NCBI GenBank assembly: GCA_035041965.1
Contig: JAPYMA010001661.1
Span: 62,001 to 126,000, forward strand
Direction: 5' to 3'
Length of the DNA stretch: 64,000 nt
DNA from: Anisakis pegreffii
Taxonomy: Eukaryota; Nematoda; Chromadorea; Rhabditida; Anisakidae
How positions within the stretch are numbered: position 1 is the stretch's first letter; each line of letters opens with the position of its first letter. Made by a program: the position numbers and the translations under genes. The notes under the pieces were generated by a model. The model did not search any database. It was not told where the DNA came from and was given only the letters and a program-made list of their open reading frames with translations. This document shows positions 1 through 14,100 of the stretch, piece by piece.

Positions 1-140
1 TATCTTCATGAATCTCATGCCTTAATAACAGATCTGCATTATATTTCACTAATTAAAACATGGCATTCCTTTGAATAGAACTAAATGAATAATGACGAAA
101 ATATCAATTCCATGCGTTAAAAATATGAACACTCATCCAC

Positions 141-2144
141 CTCTCTGTGCTTGCCATCCATGTCACATCGTTCGATTTTATCCAATCTTGCATCTGACCA
201 ATACAATTTTCGAGCAATGAAATCAATCGAAATTGCATTCGGAGTTCGAATACCTTCACTGATCACCTTCTCCTGCAATCTCTATCACTATTAATTGAAA
301 ACATGAGTAATTTCCTGCAAAATTAGCTAATGAAGGACGCAATTTTAACTGTAAAAGTAATGTTTTGATCAATAAAAAAAGAACTGAATAAACGAACCCT
401 TCCATAACCGCTGAAGAAAGCTTTCTCAATACTTGGATTATCATCCCTCCAATTCGTAAAAAATATTGTCCTGTAAGAAGATTGTTTCAATAAAATATTG
501 AGAAAATCTCTAAAGACTTATTCTAGCTATCAGGGTACTACGATGCGATGATATAAACACAAAGCCTAAATATGGTAACTAGACAGCTTCCCTCAAAGAG
601 AACTATCTCTCTCTCCCCCCCCCCCTCTCCACCAACTTGCCTCCACGATATTCATCTTCGCAAACACAAGTTCTTTCGATTATTAGTATCATTATTACAA
701 ACATCACTGTTATATTATATCCTTATTATTACTGTTGTTATTCTCAGGCTTAGGCTTAGACATAGACTGAGGTTAATGCTTAGGCTGAGGTTGATGTTCA
801 TCTCGGAGCTGCGGCCGAACTAGAGGTAATGCTGTAGTTAAACTTGAAGAGAACTATCGCACTTAATCTGAGGCAAATTGTTAGGGCAGTTGTCCTGGGG
901 ACATTGTTCCCCGAGGCCAATTGTTTGGGAGGAGGGGAGTGGGGGTGCAGTTGTCCTAGAACCTTTAAATATATTTGATCGGAAAACTTTTAGTATGATT
1001 AGGGTGTAATGAAAAAAGGCAGAAAATGATGATGTGCATACATTAGACATGGATCAACAGCAATCCCTCGCGGGTTATCCGATTTGGAAAGACGTAACAA
1101 AACGATCGGAATTTTGGGATATGCTGATGGATCAAGTTCAGCGAGTGAGACACGCATAATCGCATGTTCATTGAGCGATGTGAAATAAAGATCACGATGG
1201 TAAAAGTCGAATGCAAGTCCTTCAACCGAACCAACATCTGAATTTGGTCTGATTATTCACAAAGATGTTTAGTTTCTACATGATAGAGTGATTAAATTGG
1301 TGGGCTTTTGATTTTTGATTAACAGTTTATCTTGATTACAAAGCAGATATACATCACAGTTGTTAGCAGGTAGTAAGAAGTCGTATCATTATATGATTTA
1401 GGCACTACATTAGAATAAGTGAAAACCAGATGTGAGCAGTAATCACTTTTCATTTCGATTGGACCACTAGAAACGAATTATGATTCTTGGGTATAAGTAT
1501 AATAAATCCATCAAATATGCTTTGCGTAAAAACGGCGACGAACAAATGCGACATCTTTTTGCTTTGATTATTTAAGACAAAGAGTGCAGTATCCTTAAAA
1601 AACGAAAAACAAAAACAGATAGGTAGATGAGAATGAAAGGTATGAAACAGATGCATACTTTCCAGAATTGTGATCGGTGAAGATCCGTCAAACAAAACTG
1701 ACTGAATTTTCTTCAAATGAATATCACTGAAGATCAACCGCGATCGTTCCTTATCAACTGTTAAGGCAACTGCGTTCCTTATTAATGATGGATTTTCAAT
1801 CTGAAACGATCAAGAAAGTTTTATTGGCGTGTTTTTTAACGTTCGATGTCTAAGAATATATTCTAAATCGGCAATTATCGTCTCATTCGAGTTCCACTAT
1901 ACCTCATGGTCAATGAATTTAATCAAATGGAACTTTTTGATGTTCATCGACAAGTTTTTGGCTACAGTTGAAGATAATATTACACAACGTTTCACGTGAA
2001 CTGATAAAGGAAGCGAAACGATTGAGGGACTGACCGGTTTGAAAGCAGCATTTTGACTTATTGAACGACCGCCGATCCATGAAACGAACTCGATTGAACG
2101 ACCACGAGAGAAGGCAATGAATGTGTTGTGTTCTGCAAGTACAC
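141..2144 (-). other. LRP: YWTD beta-propeller 6, partial (exons 49-52)
   Basis: Exons 2144-1903, 1800-1659, 1237-1049 and 272-141 start a further propeller: [47 protein letters not shown] and [19 protein letters not shown]. The last exon has a donor at 140-139 and would splice to an exon left of position 1. Introns here hold a CT/C-rich low-complexity tract at 605-630 and G-rich sequence near 925-945. Confidence 0.82.
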
Positions 2145-5100
2145 CTTTGAAAGGTGTGGACATACAAATTGATTATGACACTTACTTATTATCTCATTTT
2201 CATTGTTCCGTTAGATTTTTTTAGAAAGAAGGCGAGTCATGGAGTACGCAATATTCGTGCACAGGTGAACGTGTATAACTCATACGGGGTAAGAATTTAT
2301 ACAAATAATTTGGGATCAATGCGAACAATTTTTCAATTGTGAGGAATATAAAGTGAAGGATAACATGAAGAATGACTGAATGATTGCTTAATTGAAAAGA
2401 ACAGTGATTACGTTCACAATTCTTTGCATCATTCGACAATCGACCAAATGGACAAGCACATCGCACACGGTTTGAACCAATCGCAAAGCACAGTCGTGCA
2501 CAATCGCCGTTGTTTCGAGCGCATTTATTGTCAACTGCAAACTGATGATGAAAGTCATATTTCAAAACCATCAAGACCACATCAACCATTTTTCAACTTG
2601 ATAATTCGGTTGCTTGCAGTCGAAAGATAGCTGCATTATATGCACTAGATTAATTTCTTTTTTCTGAGCAGACGGCAATGACTAAATAAATGAATCGAGA
2701 AATCATTCATGCCTGATTGTGCATGCTCATCGTAAATCGACAAATCCAAAATTGCGCACATAATCGTTCGATATCGTGCACTTGACGTATTGCTATATGA
2801 ACCATTAATGAAACGTCGTTCCACAATTTCCCACGTTCCGTCATGCCTTTAAATCCATAAAAACAATCATCAACCTATGAATCAATTAACCAAAAAATCG
2901 CAGCAAAACATTACGCATGCAGATTTCAATTAGAATTTGATAAATCGTTATGTAACATCAGTGTGTTATTTCAATAGCCAGAAGCAACAAAAGAAAAGAG
3001 CAAGGCAGAGATAGGGAGTTGTTGAGCTAAACAAAACTTAAACGATACATTCTCATCAACGTTACAATTCATTCTATCCATCTGAACGTTACCTTCCCAC
3101 GCCCAATCTCGAACTCAATTGAAAAAGACATTTAGACTGGTAAATAATTCATTATGAACAAATTCTCAGATGTTCGTTCAATTTTCATTACGATCAGTGC
3201 TTTACTTGTAAGGATAAACAACAATTACCGATGAGTGTAGAAAACAGCCGCTTCACTAAATTCCAACGATACAACAGCAGTTGCACCTAATTTGAACAGT
3301 TCTCTCTGAAATATGTAACTGTTTCATCTAGCTTTACATTATTACCACAATGCACTTGAGTAACATTCAATGGACCAGTTATTAATCTATTTGAATTTGC
3401 AATCAAACTAAAACATTCACAATTTTCGAAGAAGTAAACTTCATGAACGCTTTTTTTTCCTCATATAAAGTGCGATGTACATTTGAAGGGAATATTACAA
3501 TTAATGACTGAGGGAATTAAATTACAATTCGAGTTGAGGTATGCAACAATTTCGAACAAACAAACCAAATGACGTCCATTGTAGTCGACACATTCAATGG
3601 CGATCGCATTCGAGTCAGCAAAACAAATTCGTTTTGCAGATCGATCTAGTGTTATATCGGTAATGTTGTGACGTGTAAATATCAAAACGGACGATGATCC
3701 ATCCAAAAAACTTCTATATATACCCGATAATGTCAGCCAGAAAAGATAACTGAAATGCTCATATATCAATATTTAACTGATGATATCTCGTTAATCCAAC
3801 ACTACGCTCATTAATTGATAAAGCTATCAATATTGTCTTCATCAGAGTTAAACAAGTAATAACATCTTTCTAAGGTCATACGCCTAATTAATAAGATATT
3901 TGCAAGAAGCAATTCACAAATTAAAAGAAAATAAGAATAACCCTTCGCCGGCGTCAATTTGTAGATGTGATGGTACCGAACCGGTCTGTTGCACAACAAT
4001 AAGTTTCTGAGTGGGATCTTTATGATCGAGCACTTCAATAAGGCCATTCGAAGACTGGTCTGGCAGTTTAATTGCAACATATATATTACCTGAACTATGT
4101 ATAGCGTTGTAATGCCGAATCAAATAGTGTTAATCCTCACACGACTGAAAATGTCTCAAAATATCCGAGACCTAAGGTCAGGCTTTACGTATTCATAATA
4201 CGAGGAGTTTTAATGGAATTTTAACACATGTCGATGCTTGTAAATATTATTTGTGCAACTAATAGTAAGATAAAAATAAAAGAAAACATTCTGTTATCAA
4301 GCTTACGGGTGGCCATGCACCGCAAAGTCGCAATACGACGGACCAGCTAGGGATAATTTTTGCATCAAGTACTCGTATGATGTGCATGAGTTTTTGATTA
4401 TTGCTGCGTGATTTTTAGTTTGCATTTGCTGTGAAGTTATTTATATCCGCTAAAACAGTGGTTCTCATAGAGGGTAAATTACCCCTGAGAGGTAACCTAG
4501 AGGTGTTTGGGATACTCAGGCATCCCTGGAAAACTAATTTATTTCGTATCGGCAAACTAATATTTCGTGCAGTCACTATGTTATGATGGAACGCCATTGT
4601 GATGATGGGTACTTTAATGCGATTCCCTCACGGCAACACCCTTCTTCATCCCACTTTCTGAGTACCTTTAACTCGTCAGGGTCTAAACAAAAATCCGCTT
4701 GAAGTATTCACAAGTATTTCGTAAGCTCTCTAATATGACATCATCTGTCATGAGCAGTAGGGATTGATTAAGTTCTTTGGTGTGGCAGAAAAGATCATTG
4801 GCTTGATGCGAGAAGAGCGAGTATTTCTGAATTCATTATTCAGTTGCAATTAAAAGTTTCGATAAGTTTATTAAGTATTACATATAATGAGACTTTTGGT
4901 TCGTAAATGAATTTTTTTTTGAACGAAGTTAACTGCTCAATTGTGTTACAGGTATCTGGTTCGTGACAAATATATATTATGCTGTGTTGTGGGATTCTAG
5001 GTTGAAAGTTACTGTACTCGTATTTCAGGGAACTCATTATTATATCAAATAGCTCTTACTATATCAATATATTTAATCTCTAATTCTACTCAGTCACTGA

Positions 5101-8100
5101 TGAATGCACAATATGAAATGCGAGATATGGATTAAAACTAATAATGTTAGCGTATATAAATGTTCAGCAGCCAACCTGTTACCCAATCAACTGCCAATGA
5201 AATTATTCGTCCACCCGCACCACCATCCATAATCAGTGATGCATCTGTGGAATTACGTTTCAACATCCATAATTCGTTTTTTTCACTATCAACAACGTAT
5301 ATCTGAAACAATTATCACTCGCTTGTAGCAGAACTTATTTATTCGATATGTGAATTAGCTGCACCACGTAATTACATCATATAAATGCGCAAATATTTCA
5401 TAGTTCATTAAGTACCGATATAAATAAACAAATTCGAATAAGTTTAGAAGAGATTGTATATTATGATTTCATGAAACTTAGATGAATGCAATGAAATGAC
5501 AAACCAATTCACGACGTGTATCGACTGTAATCAAAGAGGGTTTTGAGGGTGTTCGAGGTGGAACCGAAATGAATTTAGCTAATAATGATAAAGATCGATG
5601 CTGAAGTTGATCCATATTACTCTCTTCAGCATTAAACGCCTTCAAACCATTCTTTTCATCAGTGAACAATACAATCTGATCCAAAGCTGCAAAAAAAGAC
5701 AAACTTGGTCATTGCGCAGTTTGTGTCATGAAATGGTGATTATAAAACAAACCCCTATCACGGTATTTATAAACAACAATTACTGTAGCGATCATTTATC
5801 AACCAGCAAATCATTTCATTGCAATCTTTTAAAATGAATCTCTTTATCTCTTCGAATATCATCCTACGTAGAGAATTCTTCATATAACCAGACACCATCT
5901 CGTTAAACATCTATGATTTTACAACTGAATGTCTTTTCAACATAGAAACAGAATGACACACTGGGTACTGATATGAAATCATAACTGATATGAAATCTAC
6001 TGCGTTTGAATATAAAAGTCTCTCAGAGAATACAGATATAACGTGTTATTAGAAGTATATATAAACATTGAGCTTAGAATGTTTCTAAGTTTGTAGATAA
6101 ACACATGTTCAAAAATGTAGTTAAAAATATACCTATACATGCGTTTCGTTCTTTCACGTATTTATAACCAGCTGCACAAAATGGTTTTAGCGTTGAAGAT
6201 GAATCACGCAGACAAAAATGGGCACCTCTTGGGCATGTTCCTTTTTTCTCTGCAATGAAGCATCAATAATAATTTCCGTTGACGCATACTCATTATGCAT
6301 ATCTCACAGTTGAGCAATTCAGTTACTTGGCATTGCTAATTTCATTATCAACTAATAACAGTGACCATATTGAACGAACTGCAAAACATAACACAAAAAC
6401 GAGTAAGTTACTGAAACAAGAGAACAAACAGATTCGACAATTCCAGAACTAACCGCTGAGTATTTGCGTAACATCTCTATCCAAGATAGCCATCGCAACC
6501 AAATCAGACGTATTCGAACGCAATAAACGCTTTGAAGACCTGTTCATTCGCATTATTATTATCATTTTATTACCACTAGTAATTATTATAAATACTTTAT
6601 TATCATTATTAATTATTAGATTATCACTGTCATTATTGCATCCTCTTCAATACTTCTCCTTGCATATTCATTCTTTTATCACGTATGCAATATGCATGCA
6701 AAATATAATTCATTAAGTTTTTAATCCCAGAACAGATCCGAACTGAGTATGTCCACATACCTCAACGCTATAGGTTGACCCTTGAAGTGATGATCAGCTG
6801 AGAACATTCGTGCATAAATTTCTCTCTTCCTCCAATCATAATACAATATCTCTGAACCGGATGAATCAACCGCAATCTGTGTGATGCCACTAGAATCGTT
6901 CTTTTGAAACGACAACTCGTCAACCTATCAATAGCATTTAATTATCATTAATTCTGAGCATGTATCTAAATTCTATCAATAAATTCGAATTCGTTTCTGT
7001 CAGATGCGTAGTTCGAGTACAAAGAAGCTGACAAAAACAACCATACAGTTTTGAAAAGACGACATGTATTCGATCATACGCCAGTCTTTAAATGATTCTG
7101 AGAATAATAAATCTCGCAAATTAAATGATTATACGAAATAAAGTCGCTCAAACAAGTCTCTGAATGAACGTGAATAAATTTGATCAAAAAAGAAACGAAC
7201 CAAATGAGTTCCTTCACGAATTTGAACAGCCCGTATGGCAGTAAGATGTGGCTGTGACCAAAAAAGAATGCCACGTTGCAAGTCAATCGACAATGAATGA
7301 GCATTATATGTACTGTTTTTGAGATTGTCATCCAACTGCATCCTCTCAACCTTATCACCGTTCATCAATGCTGTGAATAACGCAAACGGCTCATACCCAA
7401 CATCAAACCAATACATACGTCTAAATTAATCATTGCTGAATTATTCTTGATTCGATTAATGCTCGCATAACTGAGAGTAAAATAAAAGCCGAAAATATAC
7501 CCTTCAACAATATCCAGTGTGAGGCCTCGTGGTTTTTTCAGCTTATTCATCCTACTACTATCGAGTAGTGTTTGACGATAATGTCCATTCACGGTGGCCA
7601 CCGAAATTGTGGCACTTGACCCATCGAAGGAATAAGTGGAAAAATACAAAATGCCTGTTTCCGAATCAACGGCAAGTCCTTCACAATTAGATACTTCTAA
7701 ATTTGTACGGATTATTAGAATGCAAATCCAGTAGTTTAATAGAACAATTTAATGGTGATTTTGCAGTGAAAAAAGATAAGAAGTGTTCGAGAAATTCATT
7801 GAAATGGACTTCATTTGAAAATAGGAAATTGCTAACCTTTCCATATAATCGTTTCTTCACCACCAGTTCCGTTAAGATAAACTTTCGAAATCGCTTTCTT
7901 GGTATCATCTGACCAAAAAACCGCTGCCTGCTGATGGTCAACAGCAATCGCCTTGATATTTTGTATATCTTTACCAGCAATCACTGGAAATACAGCCGTA
8001 TTCGGGAAATCAATATCGACCGCGTAGATTGCTGTTGATGTGGCAGCTAACAACGTTTGATTGATGGCTGAAAATCATCATCTCTTCTGATACAAACGTT

Positions 8101-11100
8101 CAAAAAGTTAAGGCAATTTTTGGGTAATAATCGTATAAAATGAACAAAAACAGAAATAAAACAAGCAATCTGCAATAAACAACAGCATACTCAATCTTAT
8201 GGTATTATTAAAAACTAAATAAAATAACTCACAAAAACAGTTCTGTTTCTTCGAAGTACTCTCAAGACGCATCATATGTGGACATGCACAAACACGGGTG
8301 GATGGTGAATTGATAAGACAAATATGTGAACAACCACCGTTATTTTTTTCACAAGGATTCTTCGTACCTCGTGGTTGACGTGATCTGATGAAAGTTAAAA
8401 AAGTTGAGAAGAGAGAAGAAATTCAAAATTACTAACAAATTAATTCGCTTAGTCTTTTGATACAAACGAATTTAGTCACTTAACGAATAAATACATCGAT
8501 TAAAAGCATTAGCCTTGATATTAACAGAATTTTTTTTCATGCTGAATAAACGGTTCAATAAATGCAGGCTTCGATTATTAAATGAACATAACGAGTGAAC
8601 TTGACTTCCAGTTAAGATTTTACGTGTGAAAACTAATGAATAAAGAATGTGTGTGCATTCACCTATGAATGATCTTCACGTCGAATGGTTGCATAGAAGT
8701 ACCCTCAACAATTCTTATTGAACTACCATTCCATTTGTTCGCCTAAAATTAAATGCTGCGCGAATGGAAGAACGATAAACAAATGAAAACTTTCTACAAC
8801 AATGTGCATTGGGAACGAAATTAAATTTTGCATTAGAATAATTATAAAACAAATGAATATGAAAGAAAAGGAGAGTACACAAAATTTTGATGATTTCAGA
8901 AGAACTTAAACACAGAAAGGGTTTTAATCTGATGACAAAATTTATTGGCGAGAGGATGAACAAAATAGAAAAAATTCACATTTTTATATATCAAGACACA
9001 TATTTCATTTTTAAAAAAATTAAGAGAACTAACTCGAATAATAGCAGTTACCCTCCAATCTGACCAGTAAACATGACTAGCAAATACTGTGATAGCAAAC
9101 GGATGTGCGAGATGCGCGTTATCACGAATAATCTCATGATGATCATTTCCATCATACGTTATCGTATGAATACTATCCGACCTATAATGTGTGGGTGATT
9201 GTATTTAATGTTCATAACAGATATTGTGCTTTTCGAAACATTATCATGAGACAAACATAAATGTTACTGCTATCGGTTTTGGAAAGTGACATTAAATTGC
9301 ACAGCTATTTTGATGTTCCATTAAATATAGCGAATTGAAGAAGATTTACATTTATGAAGATTTTCATTGAAATGTAAGACTCACTTTGCATCAATCCAAT
9401 ATAATCGCTCCACAGAAAAGTCGCAAGTTAGTCCGTTCGGCCAGCCACCATTAACAATTTCAAGAACTCGAAAAAGTACTGTCCTATTATTACCAGCCAT
9501 TGTCGCTCGTTCAATACGGGGATTCAACTCTTCCCAATCCGTCCAAAACATTAAACCCTTGCTGAATCACAGAATTCATTGTGTTCGTTCATTTGCAACG
9601 AAATACTCTTCAACTATCTCAATCTATTTCAGCCAATATATTTTAAGTGAAATGATTTGAATAAATAAAAAGTAAAATGAAACTGATGACGAAAGTATAA
9701 CATGTTATAACAAACGATGTTGCAAACCTGGGATCAAGTGCTAGCGCACGTAAATTTTTCATATTACCACGAAGAATCGTTGCTCTTGCGGTACCGTTAA
9801 AGTTTGATACCTATTAAAAGAAAATAAGCATTACGTATAGCCTAAAAACAGCGATGCTATTAGTGTTTCATATCTAAAAAAATAGATGCATGGAAATATA
9901 CAAACTACATATAACCTAGTAAAACATCTTCAAAAAATTTGCAATTAGGCTCTTGAACCCAACTACCGCCTCTTTTTTCTGAATGAAAAATCGCTCACCA
10001 CGATGCCTGGAATCCATCTTTCTAACTCATCCTACATCTACATCTACTGCGTTAAACTACTCTGATCCCTTCTCGTTTCTTTACATGTTGAATAACAACT
10101 GAATGCGATCACCATAAACGCTATACTTTCACATTAATGAAACGAACAAACATACTTCAATTTGGTCCAGCCAACTGTCAACCCAATATACATTCATTCC
10201 AAGCCAATCAACCGCAAGACCTTCAGCAGTCCATATACCATACGATACTATCGGTTTAATTTCCGTTAGAACTGAATATTTTTAAGATAATTCATTTAGA
10301 TCAATTCGCAAGGACGGAACAAAGTGCGAGATCGCCATGTTAATCAAGAGATTTTTCAAAATTCGTTCCTGTACTTAACGATGCATGGACGCAAATAATG
10401 ATACTTTCATACAAAGCTAAGTGCTAAAATCAACTGATCATCTTTTGATAATACGATGAGAAAAATGATGATGAAATACAACAACTCATACGTTGTCCTT
10501 GTAGTTTTCCTCGATAAATGATATCAGCAGCAATATCAGTCCAAAACAGCCAGATATCACCATTTCTGTCGAAATAATAATCGATTGCAATGCTGTTACG
10601 CAAATTTGTTACGAGAGGCACCGAAGAAGTGTCCGAGTGGAGTGTTGCAAGACGAATTTCATGCCGATTCGAATAAATCATTCTCGGAAGCACAGGATCT
10701 AGAACAAGGATGATTACAACAATACGACACATCATAAATCTTACATTTTATTGAATCTTAGTCTAGATCTTGAATATGATTTCAGTAGAATCAATTACAA
10801 CATAATCATACCTGTGCTTTCACATGTGAATTTATCGTCCAACAGATCAAATCCAGGCTCACAATGGCAATACTTTGTGCTTCCTTGCGCCCAACACAGT
10901 TGACTGCACGCGCCAAAACTACATGGATCCTTTTCTTAACAAATTTTAAGTGCAATATTAAATCAACCTTCATATTCATTTCTGGAAGGGATTCTCGAAT
11001 GTTGAAACAAATATAAACCAAAATTAAGGGAACATATTCAAAGTTGTGGAAAAATGAATCATAATATAATATTCAAAAAATTACTTATGCACTTTCGACT

Positions 11101-14100
11101 GTCATTAGCCAGCACATAACCTTCGCGACAAGCACAAATATACCCACTTGGTCGCTCATAACACAGCTGTTCACATACTGAATTTGAGCACATTCTGGAG
11201 ATATTATTATCGTTATTGTTATTATTATCATTATTGTTATTGTTACTGTCATCATTATTGTTTTATGAAGAGCGCATGAGATGCTGGTTGTGAATGTAAT
11301 AAAACAAAACGACCTTTGATCGCAGAGGAACCCTTCATCATCACCCATTGGACAGTCAACAATTTGATCGCAAACTGCATCTGCTGGTAAACATGTATTG
11401 TGGGGGTCATTTGAACACAGAAAATACGGCGGTAGACAACGCTCTGCATTTGCCACTCTTCGGGGTGCTAAAATCTATTATGATTGCAACAATAATAATA
11501 ATTACAGCAAATTATTGTGCTGCTATCATTAGAATGTGGAACAGTAGCATTACGATTAGCATATGAAGACAAATTTTTGCGCTATTTTCTCATGAAGACA
11601 GCTTTCTATGAATATCGAACAATCATTTAGAATATAAAGTAAAGTCGAATGCGGAAAAATGAACTTCAGCGATATTTCACGAGCAGTTTAATAATTATGT
11701 TGGGTTAATAATATATCACATGAAAAACAAGCAATGAATCTACATAAATATTCAATAATACGTTTAAACATTTTAGAAACAAAACAAACGAACCGCAATC
11801 TCTTTCGTCAGATCCATCATCACAATCACGATGACCATCACAACGAAATTTCTTGGGAATGCATCGACTTTCATCAGCACACATATATTCAGTTGTTGTT
11901 ATGCAGGTAAGATTGCCTGTCAAATAATTTTGGAATTTTATGAAACATTAAACGGTCTTACAACATTCATTTTTCTTCCGACTCTTCGGTCCTTCTTTGT
12001 GGGAGATTAAGACTATCGATAACGATATGAGAGGATAAGATAAGATTACCACAATGCTTTTCATCTGAACCATCGTAGCAATCGCGTTGACCATCGCAAA
12101 CAAATGACTTCCGAATACAGTCATCCGATCCGATGCATTTGAACTGATTCACGGACGGGCATTCATGATGCTTCGGGGGTTCAGCTGAATGATACACAAC
12201 ATAATTATCAACTATTTCTGAGGGAGGAATGCAATGCTTGATGCAAATAAGAAAACATACGACATGTTTCATTGCTTTCGTCAAACCCATTGTCGCAATC
12301 AGTCACTCCATCGCAAAGCAGAATTGTACTCAAACACGGCAATCCTGGACCACAACGAAACTCAAGTCCTGGTAAGCAACCCTGAATTTCGATACTCTTG
12401 AAGGTTATTCCACTGAGCGTGCACATTATAATCATGGTTACTACTTCTTTACATCTTCCAATCAACCTTGCAATATAAAGTGGAACAAATAATATCTTTA
12501 CTGTACTACCGTTTTAAGTTGACCACTTTTGGCATGTAAACGTTGTAGTCAACAGCAATTTGCGGACTAACACTATTTCAATCAAATGCACTCGTTCGAA
12601 CAATGAAAGAATAAAGTCAACTTTAGAATGATAGAATTATACCGACTTTAGTTTATCAAAATACAACTGAAATATGAAAAGTGGGATGAGTCAATGTGTT
12701 TCGATGCTAAACTAATGATATTCGAATGGTAAATAGGATAACCTGATGACAATGCCGTTCATCAGATCCATCACGGCAATCTGCGGCACCATCGCAAACA
12801 TACGACATACTGATACATTTGCCAGTCAGACATCGATACTGTCCCAGACTGCATTCATTCTCCTCGATTCCTTCTGTAACTGTTTCCTTTCACACACTCG
12901 CGCTTTATCAAATTAAGATGCTTACATTCTCATTTCTCGAATAAATTCGTCATATTCTTCTTTTGATTTTGCTTGCACCCCACAAACAGCAAAAAAAATC
13001 CTTGTATTACTCTTGCATAATCACTTCAGAAAACGTGTCCGAATAATATGTGAATTACTCAGTTGCTCAACAGCTGTATCAGTTACAGGCGAATAAGAAT
13101 CATCTATGAAAACAATTTGATAAAATGATTTGCAATCAATGTACGAAGTTCACAATTTGATCATTCTTAAGAATGAAATTCGTTAAAAAATTACACCATA
13201 AATGAATATAAAAAATGAGTTGAATGACATTTTGCATCAATTTGTGATTAATTATAAATTTATAATGAATGATAGAGCGCAATATCCTCACCACACAGTT
13301 CCTCATCTGATATATCCCCTTCACCACAATCATATTCACCATCACATCTCATCGATAATGGTAAACACTTCTTTGACTTCTTACATTCAAACCTTTTTCC
13401 TCTACATTTTGGCAAACCTGAAAATAGAACATTACTAGAATATATACATTTTTTGTAAACAGGTTATTCAATGATAACTGACGGGAAAATTCCGGTCGCT
13501 TTACTTGATCGTTGATGAAGTTTGGAAGAAAAATCATGTATGTATAGAAAATGCTTTGATTACATGCACACCATATAATAGTCCTGAGGATATTCTCTTG
13601 AGTTCAATAAATTTTCTTAAGAGAAAAAGTTTGCCCGCTCTCAATGCTAAGCTTTTTTGCTGTGTATCTGTAGAGCTCCCTTCCTGTAAATATTCCCGTT
13701 CACCCTTTTCAACTCATCTTTGTACCTCGCAGTTCATGTTGACGAAACGCGAACTATTCTCCGCATTGTACAACTAACCTCGACAACGCTCTTCATCTTC
13801 ATCATCTAGAGTCGTACAATCAGGATCACCATCACAAACCCAAGCTTGTTCGATACATTGATTCGATTTACATTTGAATTGGCTCGAACTTGCACAGGCG
13901 AAATCAGCTGAAGGCAACAGATAACAAGTAATTGCAATATATGTTACTATTTCAGAATGTTTAGAGAAGATTTCATCACGTGGAGATGATATGAAATTAT
14001 TTGTACAATACACCTTACAATTAGTATGGAAATAGATAGAGGGAACGCATAAGAGGTAAGAACAAAAACTTTTACAGGCGATTTCGCTAGATTGTAGCTA

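Noticed and set aside
11200..11265. ATT/ATC trinucleotide-like tract
   Set aside because: Imperfect AT-rich simple sequence in an LRP intron; similar tracts occur by chance in this composition (also near 6550-6640).
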